NCBI GenBank assembly: GCA_033032175.1
Contig: CM065322.1
Coordinates: 7,378,001 to 7,442,000, forward strand
Direction of reading: 5' to 3'
DNA: 64,000 nt
Source of the DNA: Saturnia japonica
Lineage: Eukaryota > Arthropoda > Insecta > Lepidoptera > Saturniidae
In this document: piece by piece, positions 22,609-32,859 of the stretch
Numbering within the stretch: position 1 is the stretch's first letter
How the letters are laid out: every line of letters begins with the position of its first letter
The notes under the pieces: generated by a model
Told to the model about the DNA's origin: nothing
Seen by the model: only the letters and a program-made list of their open reading frames with translations
Databases searched by the model: none
Translations under genes and position numbers: made by a program

Positions 22609-23453
22609 CTAGTTGGGCCCCATGTTTTCAACCGTGTTTAATTATTCGGCCAACTCTGCACAGTGCGTGCCGCAGCTAACACATCCGTGTATCTTACCTT
22701 TGTTCTTAATTCCTGTACTTGCCTACAGCTTGCCAGAATATTTGACATCTACGGTTACTGTTCTGTCCCTTAGAATTGTAACGTGAAGTTATTTAAGCCT
22801 ATATATAACCTTCTTCAATAAATAAGCTATAAAATACAAAAAGGTTTTTAAAATATGAGTGGTCATTCCCGAGATGAGCGTGTTAGAGCATGCATATATT
22901 CCTTCATAACTTTTCATACCTCGGCCACAATTAGCGCCATCTACAAACAAAACCAAAAACTCCCGTGCGACGAGTGACAGTTGAAAAAACAGAAAAGACA
23001 AAAACGTGTCGACTAACAGAGCGCATAAAACTATTGCGTCTCCGTCGCAAATTAAAAGAATAAATCAAATAATAGTTAAGCTCGGACTCACAAACCCCGG
23101 GGTTCCATAGTGCTTCAACAGTGCGTTATGTGCAGTGCATAGAAGCCACGAAAATCAACATCAGCACGCCCGAGGTGAGTGGCCGGCAACATACCTATCC
23201 AAATTCCTACCCCGCATGCTAGGGAGAAAACATCTAAAACAATAAAAATAAATAAATAAAGTGTTTAAATAATCAAATCAGAAGGCACTCATTAACGTCA
23301 AAACACTACTACCGGTTCGGAAACATCCCGGTAATCAAGAGAACGCGGCAAGAAATTCGATCGGGTTTATCTTTTTTGCCAACTGTACAGATAATATTTA
23401 CAGTTAGTAAAAATATTCAAAAAATCTCTTGAGCCATATAATATTAGTATAGA
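22609..23453 (-). mobile_element. LEP1-like non-autonomous Helitron with nested LINE tail
   Basis: The minus-strand 5' end is TCTATACTAATATTATATGG at 23453 and the 3' end is CATGGGGCCCAACTAG (complement of 22609-22612), with a flanking T. The 3' half matches 32539-32850 (GGCAAGTACGGGAA, GGGCCCAGCTA). The middle (about 23235-23395) is a LINE 3' terminus, so the Helitron either captured or was interrupted by it. Confidence 0.75.
23235..23395 (-). repeat. LINE 3' terminus nested in a Helitron
   Basis: The minus strand reads AACCCGATCGAATTTCTTGC, then GGTAGTAGTGTTTTGACGTT and an ATTTATTTATTTTTATT tail. It corresponds to the plus-strand copy at 8785-8940 but has a different tail. Confidence 0.55.
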
Positions 23454-23938
23454 TTTATGTCATCGCTTTTAAGTCTCATCTTTTAACAAATCAAATTAAA
23501 AATCATCAAATTAAGGATTAAAAAAACAGATAGTTTTTTTTTTCAATAATATTCGTGATCACTGAACAATTAATGGTAGATCCAATAACTTGTTTTATGT
23601 AAGTAATTTATCTTCAAAGTAAAGTAATTTCTTTGTTTCTTTTCAATTCAATTAATTAATAGAATTTAAATAGAATCAAATGCCTTTAATGATATCTTAT
23701 ATATCGCATTGTTATTAAAACCTGTCATGTGCCACTAAAAGTGTACTATTATATCTTTAGTTTAACAAGAAACTATGCACATGTATAGTGGATCACACGC
23801 CTAAGCTCCCGTTGACAACTGGCCATTACACGAACAATTAGGGTCTGTTTATGCTTCTATTCGTCTTGTTATCATAGATTGTAGTCCATTATTTGGATCG
23901 CATATTATACATGATGCACATTTAAAATTATATTAGCA

Positions 23939-24520
23939 CTAGCTGTGCCTGCGTCTTCATCTGCCTGAAATTTCGTATGCGGCGATGACGGCGGCGAAAG
24001 TAGGATTACCATATGTCCGAAATTTTCACACAAATGAAAAAGAACAATGAAAAAACAAATATAAATAAATATCTAAAATTAAATCGATCCAAGTATCACC
24101 AATTATAATTCTTAAATTAACATATTGATACAACACGTAGATAGATTACATTATTTGTAAGTAAGAAATCAATGTTCCGTTTAATTAATTTTTTTAAAGA
24201 AAATGTCCGGAATGTTCTCCGGATATTCTTTTTTCTTATCTGGTAACCTTAGGCAAAGGGAACTTGCGCGTGGCGCGAGAGCGATACTGGACTACTGGAC
24301 ACTACTGTTTTAGTTTATTTTATTTGCGTGGAACACCACATAATTATTCTTTCTAAAATAAATGTAGCCAAAGTTAGTCCTTCATCGGCTATTCGTCAGT
24401 GAAAGTCCCGTCAAAATGGGTCTAACCGTTTCGGAGATTAACCGGAAAAACCGACAAACAGAAGAAAATTGTTTAAATTGACATTAGAAACAGACACTTC
24501 AATAAAATTATTTGTAGAGA
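23939..24520 (-). mobile_element. Non-autonomous Helitron, family B (582 bp)
   Basis: The 3' end on the minus strand is AGGCACAGCTAG (complement of 23939-23942) before a T. The 5' side reads TCTCTACAAATAATTTTATT then GAAGTGTCTGTTTCTAATGT. Inside, TCTCCGAAACGGTTAGACCC and CTACATTTATTTTAGAAAGA match 41488-42005. A region around 24210-24300 has no match in the other copies. Confidence 0.75.
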
Positions 24521-24524
24521 AGAT

Positions 24525-25255
24525 AACTTATCAACCCAAATTTCCTTAAAAGTCATAAGGTTTTGCCTTACGTTGTGTTACCTTATTCTTATACCAACAA
24601 AATCTGCTAACACTTAAAACTAAAATACGTTTCTCTCACAAGCACTGAACATATTGAAACAGTGGCGCATTTAAACCAGTTTAATGCACTTTTCTTTCAC
24701 CTCTTTACGGTCTTTTTTGTATTTATGATGGACTGGCGACCCGCCTGAGGTTCGCACAGGCACAATTGACAAAGTGGTGTATCTTATGTTTTAAAAAGCC
24801 TGATTTAGAGTTTATCGCTTTAATATTGATAGATCATAACGTTCTATAGCCTAGTGCATCTCAGTATGCATTGTCTATGTTATTGTTTCCAATCCACTTC
24901 ACTTGAGCACAATAACCAAGCTTTAATAGGCAATATGCCCCCAATATTACACAAAATCTATAGGGCCAAAAAACACAAATTAATGAACAAAATCACAAAC
25001 TCCCATGTTTTTTTTGAATGCATTGTATCACTGTTTTTTTTTTTTAATGATATTGTTAAGAAACAGTTATACTTATATTATCAATTCGTAAAAAACATTA
25101 ACATAAAAATAGTAAAACCCCAAATATTACAAGAAATTTCAATTGAAGTTTAAATCAATATAATTATAGTTTTTGCACTTCACTTGCCTATCTATCGTTG
25201 TTATTTCCTAGACCCAAAAGATATTTTCAAATAAGTAGCTATTATTTTTTCCTTA
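24525..25255. other. Intergenic DNA, no supported gene
   Basis: A 99-codon plus-strand frame (24854-25153) runs through AT-rich sequence and poly-T; it shows no GC3 bias and is probably chance. Confidence 0.35.
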
Positions 25256-25261
25256 ACTACA

Positions 25262-25437
25262 AAGGTGGCAAACAAGCATACGACCCGTCTGATGGTATAA
25301 TACCATAAGTATCACTAGCGCGTTGCCGACCTAGAAACCCCCCTACCCCAAGACGCTCTGGAAACCCTACTTCACTGCAGGAACACACCACAGGGTTATT
25401 TGGCTTCTATCTTCTGATCTGTTTCATCGATATGGAG
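25262..25437 (+). repeat. Lepidopteran interspersed repeat (GGCAAACAAGC type), copy 2
   Basis: It shares the ordered blocks of 3772-3960: GGTGGCAAACAAGCATACGA, TATCACTAGCGCGTTGCCGA, CTCTGGAAACCCTACTTC, and GGTTATTTGGCTTCT. This copy is cleaner, and TCTGATGGTATAATACCAT suggests where the other copy has diverged. Confidence 0.65.
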
Positions 25438-25444
25438 AAAAAAC

Positions 25445-26275
25445 CCTAGAAAAATAATCTTATCATTGTAATAATAATAGCAACCCTGCTACAAATCTTT
25501 TATCATATTTTTTATATTTTTTTATTCTATACTATCAGCCTGTCACAATCAGTCAAGCTGACAGCTCAGATGACGTTCAGTTCCCATGACAGAGCGTCAG
25601 AAAATAAATGGACGTCTTGAAAGAAGCATCACTTTTAAACACCAGAGAAACAATGGCGATATTTGAATAGGACTCTCACTTTAATTCAATCCACAATTGT
25701 TTAAAATGCTTTGTAAAATCCACTATATAATGCCGCGATTATAGCGCTGTGCGAAGCGCTAACGATTGTCGACGCAGAAGGCCGTTTTCACACGACATGT
25801 TGCGTAAAGACTTCCTAAAAAATTGTAGGTAAGGACAGAGATATTCTGAAATAGACCAAAATATTCTTTCCATGCATTGAAATTAGCATAGTTGAAAATT
25901 AGTTTTTATTCTCATAATTGCAGTTCAACTTTAGATAATTCAGATAACCGGCTCGGTTTTATAGTTCAAATTTTTCCAAATCAACAGTATATTATACCCA
26001 ATGAAATAATTTTATGACATCGATGGTAGAAAGGCCGACTTACTGAAAAACTGATTAACCTGCAAAGTTTGTCAAATTCACTATAGTCAATTAGCTTTTC
26101 CGCCCTCGATATAAGAAATTATACATTTCTTATGTTTTGGTAAACAATGTTCATTAATAAAATTATTATATTCTTAGTTATCATTCAAAGTAATAAAATT
26201 TATTCTTGAATGAAAATGCACTATTGATAACATTATCCTTTCTTGTTTCAAATTAGTTTTTTTTTTTAAATTAAA
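25445..26275. other. Intergenic DNA, no supported gene
   Basis: Mostly AT-rich. A less AT-rich patch at 25730-25810 (CGCTGTGCGAAGCGCTAACG) shares only a 14-bp match with 28301-28314, too short to call a repeat. Confidence 0.35.
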
Positions 26276-26280
26276 AACAG

Positions 26281-26864
26281 GTACCGTAAACAGTACTATT
26301 ATTGGCACCGCCTTCCGTCCCCAGTGATTGGCAGTTTCATCTTTTATTCAAAATATTTTCTAGAGTAACTTTATTATTTGAACTGCAATATTAGAATTAG
26401 GGTAGCTTTTAAGTAATGCTGATCTTGTCGTAAGTAAATAAATGTGTCATCTTCATGAATCTATTATTTATCTGAGATAAATATTTTGCTTTAATGGTTT
26501 TCTTTCTGTGCCAATCATTATATTAAAACTTATATAACGGTCTGTATACTTTGAATATTATATATTTTGAATGCTTTTCATATTATCATTTAACTTTACC
26601 GGGAAATGTTATTATGTAAAATAAGACTCTATTACAATCTTTTATTATTAGAATATTTCGTGAATTCAAATATTGGCAGTGCCAATCAGTGTAATTTTTT
26701 AATGTGCCAATGATTATGCTATTGTTGGTTAGTGCTTTTATAGTTGGTGTCATTACAATAATCGGATACTGTTAAGATACTCAATAACAAATATAATAAT
26801 AAAACACTTAAGAGTTTAGACAATAGTCCACATAAAATGGCAATCATTTTATAGTTTACGGTAC
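26281..26864. mobile_element. Candidate MITE, 584 bp, with GTACCGTAAAC inverted ends
   Basis: The left end GTACCGTAAACAGTACTATT (from 26281) and the right end, whose complement is GTACCGTAAACTATAAAATG (to 26864), agree perfectly for 11 bp and partly for about 16 more, up to TTGGCA / TTGCCA. Inside, GCCAAT[CG]A-type motifs recur at about 26326, 26512, 26677 and 26704. There is no coding capacity and no clear target duplication. The family is not identified. Confidence 0.5.
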
Positions 26865-26944
26865 TTTAAAAATCAGTAAAGCTACTTATATTAAAAGTAA
26901 AAGACATACTTTAAGAAAAAACGAAACCAATATTAATGATTTTG

Positions 26945-27054
26945 AGAAGTTTCCTGGTGTTTCTTCGAATTCGAAAATCCCCTTTCCAACGAAAAAAATC
27001 AATCAATTCATAAACAAAGAATTTATGCCTGAACATCCATAAAAAAATATATTC
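26945..27054 (-). repeat. ACCGACTCC repeat, partial inverted copy
   Basis: The sequence matches the complement of the neighbouring copy at 27058-27280: CATCCATAAAAAAATATA, TTCATAAACAAAGAATTTAT and the CCCCTTTCCAACGAAAAAAA block. With that copy it forms a head-to-head pair. Confidence 0.6.
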
Positions 27055-27057
27055 GAA

Positions 27058-27280
27058 TTGTTTAACCGACTCCAAAAAAAGGAGGAGGTTCTCAATTCCA
27101 ATATATATTATTTTTTATGGATGTTCAACCATAACTTCTCTGTTTATGAACCGATTTTGATAAAAAAAAATTTACAATGGGGGGTGTACAACAAGGATTC
27201 AACAAGACTTCGAAGACACAGCAGGGAACTCCTCAAATCATTGAAGTTGGTTTTCTTATTTGTAAAAAAATAAGTTGTTG
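27058..27280 (+). repeat. ACCGACTCC repeat, plus-strand copy with complete head
   Basis: It starts TTTAACCGACTCCAAAAAAA then GGAGGAGGTTCTCAATTCC, TTTTTTATGGATGTTCAACC, GAACCGATTTTGATAAAA and GAACTCCTCAAATCATTG, and ends TTTGTAAAAAAATAAG. This is the standard layout of a repeat I recognise from many lepidopteran sequences. The 71-codon frame overlapping it is not a gene. Confidence 0.65.
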
Positions 27281-27289
27281 TAAAAGTTA

Positions 27290-28855
27290 GCAATTTTATA
27301 ATATTTATATTTCATCTACATGGTCATTTGCTATTCAATATACCGTAAGAAAATAAAACATCCATCCAATATAACTGTTGAATACAATCATAGCAAATTG
27401 ATTACCACCAGACGGGCATAATTAAAAACAGTAAGGAAAAGAGAGCAATTTCAATCTGTGACAGTGTAAGTGAAAGGTAGGTACGATTTTAATTACACAC
27501 CTTGTAAGGTTTGTGTTGTTCAGGCTAAATCATGCTTAAATTGCAGCTACCCGCTATCTTTTAAATTATTCCTTAATCAATAATCTTCGCTTCTCACACG
27601 AATCGATCAAATGCTACTAATTTCAACATATTATATTTAATGCGCATTTAACTTCATGATCTTCTACACCAATTTCGTTCATTCTGAACTCGACGATAAT
27701 TAATGAAGTCTACTATTAAAAAGATATAGCAAACAATAAAAAAATATATTCAAATTATTTTTTACTTATCATTTTCTTACGCACAATATCTAGTACATTT
27801 AACACACATTTCGATTGAAAGGAAAGTTCATATTTAATTTACTCTCTAGGCAGTGAAACTCACATAGGTTCTCTTATTTTCTGACAGCAAAGGTTTTTAC
27901 ACAGTAAAATGTTAATCCATGCATGAAATGCTTCCTTATATTATTTGATATCAGAATATTTTATTGTATGAATGTTTTATACCTAATTGCTTCTTTCATA
28001 AATTCCGAATCCAATAATTTGCAAAATAGACTATCTCGTAAGTTTGATACATACTTTAATATGTTTTCCAACGATATACCCAGATCAGTATTATAATATA
28101 TACCAGACAATCGAAACCAATAAAAACGAAAGATTTACTTTTATTTTACCCCATATAATTATCACCATAGCTGTTATTTTTATAATGTCTGACTCGCGGA
28201 CGCAATTTTATTCCTTGCAACTTATACTTACAAAGTTAATCTATTACAAAAGTTTTTACTATGAAGGCAAGCTCGACGCGACGCGACGGACCGCGAAACC
28301 GCTAACGATTGTCAGATACGAATGTAAAAACCAGTGGAAAAGACCCGACAATAATCTCTGCGGTTCCTTTAAAACTTATAAACCACTCACAGCAAACAGA
28401 CATCTCTGTCATATTTTACTCATTACGATAAAAACACCTTAAACACCTTTCCAATTGTTTCCAGTACAATCTATACTCGATAGCTTTTTAACATTCTAGT
28501 CAAATTACATAAACCTAAATTACGTAAGACCAAATCAAGACAAAATGATCGACATCTTATCTGAAAATGTTGTCTGAAGTCATTTATTATTTCTGAATCT
28601 AATAAAAGGTAACTTTTGTAACATCTTGTTATTATATAACTTCATATATACAACTTCATTATATCACTCGTAAAATAGAAAAAAAAAATCTGGATAGGGA
28701 CACCCCAATCACCTAGCGGTATGAAATATACTTTATAACCTACCAAATATACATAAAAAAATTCATAAAGTGCGACCACAAACACTGTGACACGAGATTT
28801 TTATATATAAGATTAATTTACTACTTTACTTTCCTCTGCCATCACTTCCTTGATA
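27290..28855. other. AT-rich DNA with the longest chance-like frame
   Basis: A 132-codon plus-strand frame occupies 28044-28442. Its first half is AT-rich and hydrophobic, with no GC3 bias, no known motif and no splice context, so I do not call it a gene. The rest is featureless AT-rich sequence. Confidence 0.35.
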
Positions 28856-28861
28856 ATTTAA

Positions 28862-29493
28862 TCTATACTAATTTAATAAAGCGGAAGAGTTTTTTTGTTT
28901 GTTTGTTTAAACACGCTAATCTCTGGAACTACCAGTTGGATTCGAAAAATTATGTTTCTATGTAATAGAGAGACACACAAGGAATAGTATAAGCTATCTA
29001 ATATTAGGCTATATCTCTCAGCTAGCCTTAAATATTGATTATTGTTAAGTAAGTCGGAAGCGACAACCCTCCCGAACTGATTTATCCGCGTGCGCTAGCA
29101 TAATGGTTAATGATATATAAATACAATGTTCTACAAAAATATTGCTTTTTAGCATACCTAAAAAAATCAGAGATAGCATATGCTTATCTCTTATATATAA
29201 ACTGCAATAAGCTGTTTTGTGACGAACAATAAAAAAAAAAAAAGTGATTTATGAACAATATTTTTAGACATGGCATATTAAATACTTATGTACAAAAATT
29301 ACTTCACCATAAAGACAATTTTATGAAGTTAAATATTCCTCTTTATAGCATGTTATTTGGACACAAAGTTTAGGAGATTATGAAAAATTAATAATTTGTA
29401 CTTGCGGGAAGAACAATTATGATAGGCTGGGTGTGTGGCGTTGCGGTTTTGTCGGATAAAATTTACACGGGTGAAACCGTGGGGCACAGCTAG
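28862..29493 (+). mobile_element. LEP1-like non-autonomous Helitron (632 bp)
   Basis: It starts TCTATACTAATTTAATAAAG after an A (28861) and ends GTGGGGCACAGCTAG. The base after CTAG is A rather than the usual T. Internal blocks CTCTGGAACTACCAGTTGGA, AGCTAGCCTTAAATATTGAT, AAATACAATGTTCTACAA, and CTTGCGGGAAGAACAAT match 11548-12093 throughout, making these two the best pair for a family consensus. Confidence 0.85.
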
Positions 29494-29724
29494 AGTGCTA
29501 TGTTCGCAAAAACTTAATAAACTATATTTAGTAAACGACTGATATAGCTTTAATACTAGAATTACTACAATACTAATTAGTCACTCCAAGGCTCCTCCAC
29601 TCCTAGACTCAATACACCCAAAGGTTCTTTATGAAAGTTCCTCAATGTATTACCGATTTGCCGAACAATAAGTTCAAAGACCACGTCAGGTAAGGTTGCA
29701 CTGTCGAAACATACCTACATTATA

Positions 29725-30080
29725 GGGTGAATCATAATATAGTATATCATAAATGATAGTGATGTCTCCCTCTCTATACATCCACTAATATAATTTATTC
29801 ATCATAATTCCTCAAAAATCGCGACAATGAGCGGTCCTGCATTGTTTGTATCTAGCGGGTGCCCGCAACTTTTACCAGTTCGTCGGTCCATCTTGGAGCA
29901 GATCTACACAAGCTGCGTCTTCACCCACGTGGCCACCACTTGATAACTTTTGGGTCCTATCGGCCATCTAACCTACGAGCAATGTGCTCCGCCAACAGCC
30001 ACTTAAATCTAACTATTGTTAGAGCTATGTCAGTTACTTTGGTTCTTATACGGATCTCCTCATTTCTGATTTGATCATGC
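29725..30080 (-). pseudogene. RTE-like LINE remnant, C-terminal region and 3' UTR
   Basis: Minus-strand translation gives IRNEEIRIRTKVTDIALTIV, RFKWLLAEHIARRLDGR, a stop, then DPKVIKWWPRG and APRWTDELVKVAG. The RNEEIRRRTKVTDIA...KW-WAGHIARR-D-RW...VL-W-PR...RPPTRW-DD pattern is the C-terminus of lepidopteran RTE-type reverse-transcriptase ORFs. At least two stops break it. The 3' UTR blocks at 29725-29795 also occur at 8650-8750. Confidence 0.75.
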
Positions 30081-30174
30081 AAAAAAACTCCGATTATATA
30101 GCCCTTTCCATGGTCCTTGCCATGCCTATACCGGTTTAGAATAGCACATGATTATTTTTTTTCGATCTATTAGC

Positions 30175-30840
30175 TTTAGTGACCCTATCCGAAAACACAG
30201 CTGCTGATGGCTTTTACAGCTTTACCGGGCGTGGGGGCGAGCGCTTAAGACACTCGGCCACGAAAGCGTGGGCAACAAGCGCGCAAGGGTGCCAAAGTGG
30301 CCGGACCACGGCTTGGGCTGTTGCCGCGTTTGCAAAGAAGTCGCGATTTGACTAATTAACTCTCCGTAAAATTCGAGCTAAGTTAACATATACAGGTCCC
30401 TGCCTCCTGGGAGGAAGGAAGGAACATGTGTATATGTATTTAGTGATCTGAAATTTGGTCTACACTAACTAGCGTAAAAAATAAAACAGATTCCTTACAG
30501 AACCTATAGACCTATTTGGAGTGCACATATGTATGAAAATATTGTGTGTAATGATGTGTCAGTAGCTAAGTGATGGCAAGTGCAGTGTCATCTGTATCGC
30601 TTGGGCGGCTGCCAGACTCAAGGGTTTCACACCGAGGAACGGACCTAGGTTTTGCCGCGAGAGAGGGAGGTCGCGGCCGTGAGAATAGCACCACTCCGTC
30701 CCATCCCGTGAGTGTCGTAAAAGGCGACTAAGCTATTAGCCGAAGAACGGGCAGCAGCGTCCGTCGAGATTTTTCTGTAGCCAAAGTGCGATCACCAACT
30801 CGTCTCCCAAGCGTGGCGATTACGGCAAATCTCCGTTTTA
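30175..30840 (-). mobile_element. Retroposon (LINE-related) copy 1, minus sense
   Basis: The block TTTTACAGCTTTACCGGGCG ... GGGGGCGAGCGCTTAAGACA ... CACGAAAGCGTGGG ... AAAGTGGCCGGACC ... GTCGCGATTTGACTAATTAA ... ATTCGAGCTAA also occurs at 45150-45560 and, reversed, at 56195-56450, where it ends in A22. That gives the minus sense here. The right part carries GAATAGCACCACTCCGTCCC and GTCGTAAAAGGCGACTAAGC, a motif common in LINE-related lepidopteran repeats. It is GC-richer than its surroundings and no ORF is intact. Confidence 0.65.
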
Positions 30841-30844
30841 TGAA

Positions 30845-31187
30845 TATACACTTCAATCTATTCAATTATATACACAGTTAAAAAAATTATAAACACAGGG
30901 ATGTTTCTATTAACGTTAGTTGAATTTTAAGGACGAAAAAAAACTATCACTAGTGCATTTATGCCACAATTCCACAACTCCACAAATGGAATATTATTAT
31001 AAAATTAAGTGTTCCCGAATACCTATACGCAAAGTGCAACTTAAATAATAGCACTCTATAACTTGTGATTGTGAATAATGCATTGAGAGTTACTCTGAAC
31101 ACGCCTCGTACTAAGTAACCATTTATTATGATTCTATAGGGACAAATCATAACTCAAAATATATTATTTCAAGCAAGCTATAATACG
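30845..31187. other. AT-rich spacer between retroposon and mariner
   Basis: No supported gene; a short minus-strand frame at 30959-31150 has no motif. Confidence 0.35.
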
Positions 31188-31189
31188 TA

Positions 31190-32412
31190 GGGTATTCCAA
31201 AAATTGTTAGTGAAAAGAAAAATAGAATATGAATAAAGTTTATTTATAGCTTTTCAAAATATTCCTCTCCAACACCAATCCACTTATGCAATCGGGTGAA
31301 CAAGCTTTTGAATCATTTAAAAAAAATATATGTTGCGGGTGGTCGAAAAATAACCGCCGAAATTCTTCGACGGCCTCTTCTGCAGTGTTAAATTATCGCA
31401 CACGAAGCGTTTTTTACCGTAGAAAATAAACAAAATCTCATGAAGGTAAATTTGGCATGTACGGAGGATGGGGTAACATTTTAGTACCCCCGAATTATTC
31501 AAATAGTCCATGGTTCTAGCAGCTGTTTGAGCGGGCGCGTTATCTTGGTGAAAAAGAATGCCACGGACACCACTCCTTGGTCACTTGGTATTCAAGTCCT
31601 CGTAAGCTTGAGGCAGACAAATTTCGCAATACTATTAACTAGTAACTGTTTTACGATATTCTAGCGGAATTACTGCTACTGGTCCACTGCGTCGAAAAAA
31701 ACCGCTATATTTTTTATTAACTTCATACACCCATTGTGCGGATTGTTGCTTCGAGAGAGGATCGTAGCTGTAGATTCAAGTTCCATCAGTTGTAAGGATG
31801 TAGGATACGTTTTGCGAAGTATCCTTCAAGCTTTTCTAGCATTTTAAACCAATCAACACGACGGGATTTTTGCTCTTTGGTGAGAGAATGAAGTATCCGT
31901 CGCGAAGTAAGTTTCATAACTTTAAAGTGCTCATACAGGATGGTGGAAACTAAGTGTGATCCAATCTTCAGTTCAACCTGAATCTCTCGATGTGGAATGT
32001 GTCCATTCTTCTGCAGTAGCCACTCTACCCTGATGAATGTTTTATGAGTTACTGCAGTTGTATATCGGCCGCCTCTGGGATCATTGTTAAGGTTCTATCG
32101 AACATGTTTAAATTCGCAAAACCAATAAATAACTGTTGCTAACGCAGGAACAGACTCCCCAAATTCTTGGAAGGTTAACCCTTGTTTATAACCATAAAAT
32201 ATCATAGCAAGAAAAGCTTTCCGCGAGACGTCCATTGTTGCAAACAAAAGAAGAGTGACAAATAATTTTTAAAAATATTTTAAAAAATAACTACACATGG
32301 GAGGCCAATGATTTTCACACCAAAGAGATTTATATACAAAATTAGCTATCAATTCAAAAGAGTTTCAAGAAAAAAGAGAATTATTCTGTGACAAACAATT
32401 TTTGGAATAACC
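31190..32412 (-). mobile_element. Complete but inactive mariner transposon, 1,223 bp
   Basis: Ends are inverted repeats of about 23 bp sharing TATTCCAAAAATTGTT, with three mismatches overall. Both are flanked by TA (31188-31189 and 32413-32414), the mariner target duplication. The interior encodes a mariner transposase remnant on the minus strand (31244-32235). Size, TIR length and TA duplication all fit the mariner family. Confidence 0.9.
31244..32235 (-). pseudogene. Mariner (DD34D-type) transposase pseudogene
   Basis: The frame opens MDVSRKAFLAMIFYGYKQGL and continues HIPHREIQVELKIG and SLTKEQKSRRVDWFKMLEK. The first catalytic Asp (31785-31787) lies in DGT-stop-IYSYDPLSKQQS, where the conserved Trp is a stop. 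The second (31542-31544) is in LFHQDNAPAQTA. The third (31435-31437) follows PNLPS-stop. A frame shift lies between the second and third Asp. The C-terminus HKWIGVGEEYFEKL is preserved. All three catalytic Asp codons survive, with about 34-35 residues between the last two, but stops and shifts make it non-functional. Confidence 0.88.
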
Positions 32413-32538
32413 TAAGTATATATCGTATACTTAATCTAAATCACAAATTCGTTAGAGATAAAAACGAATCATGTCTTCTACTTAACTGCTATTTTTATTA
32501 TTTGTTTTTGTATGGCCCCATACTTAGTTGAGACAGTA

Positions 32539-32850
32539 TTAGCTGGGCCCCACGTTTTCACTCGTCTTGATATTCGGCCAACACTTCACCTCACCGTCTC
32601 CAATACCCATACCCGTATAGCCTATCGATGTTCTTACTTCCCGTACTTGCCTACATTTTTCCAGATCGCTTTACGTTCATGGTTGCTGCTTCGCTTCATA
32701 GAGTCGTAACATTAAATTAGAATTAGACCTTCCTCATTAAACAGGCTATAAAATGCAAAAAGATTTTTTCAAATATGGTTGGTAGTTCCAGTTATTATCG
32801 CGTTCATACAAAGAAACAAAATCCTTTGAGCTTTATAATATTAGTATGGA
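32539..32850 (-). mobile_element. LEP1-like non-autonomous Helitron (312 bp)
   Basis: Minus 5' end TCCATACTAATATTATAAAG after an A, then ATAATAACTGGAACTACCAA; 3' end GTGGGGCCCAGCTAA (complement of 32539-32542) before T. CTAA fits the CTRR rule for Helitron 3' ends. It matches the outer parts of 22609-23453. Confidence 0.8.
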
Positions 32851-32859
32851 TTTGAAACG

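Noticed and set aside
24854..25153. 99-codon plus-strand frame
   Set aside because: Runs through poly-T and AT-rich DNA with no GC3 bias or motif.
25755..28315. Shared 14-bp CGCTAACGATTGTC at two sites
   Set aside because: A 14-bp match without flanking similarity is not enough to call a repeat.
28044..28442. 132-codon plus-strand open frame
   Set aside because: AT-rich codons, no motif, no splice context; a chance frame of this length is plausible in 64 kb read in six frames.
29859..30074. 71-codon plus-strand frame
   Set aside because: Antisense shadow of the RTE-like LINE remnant on the minus strand.
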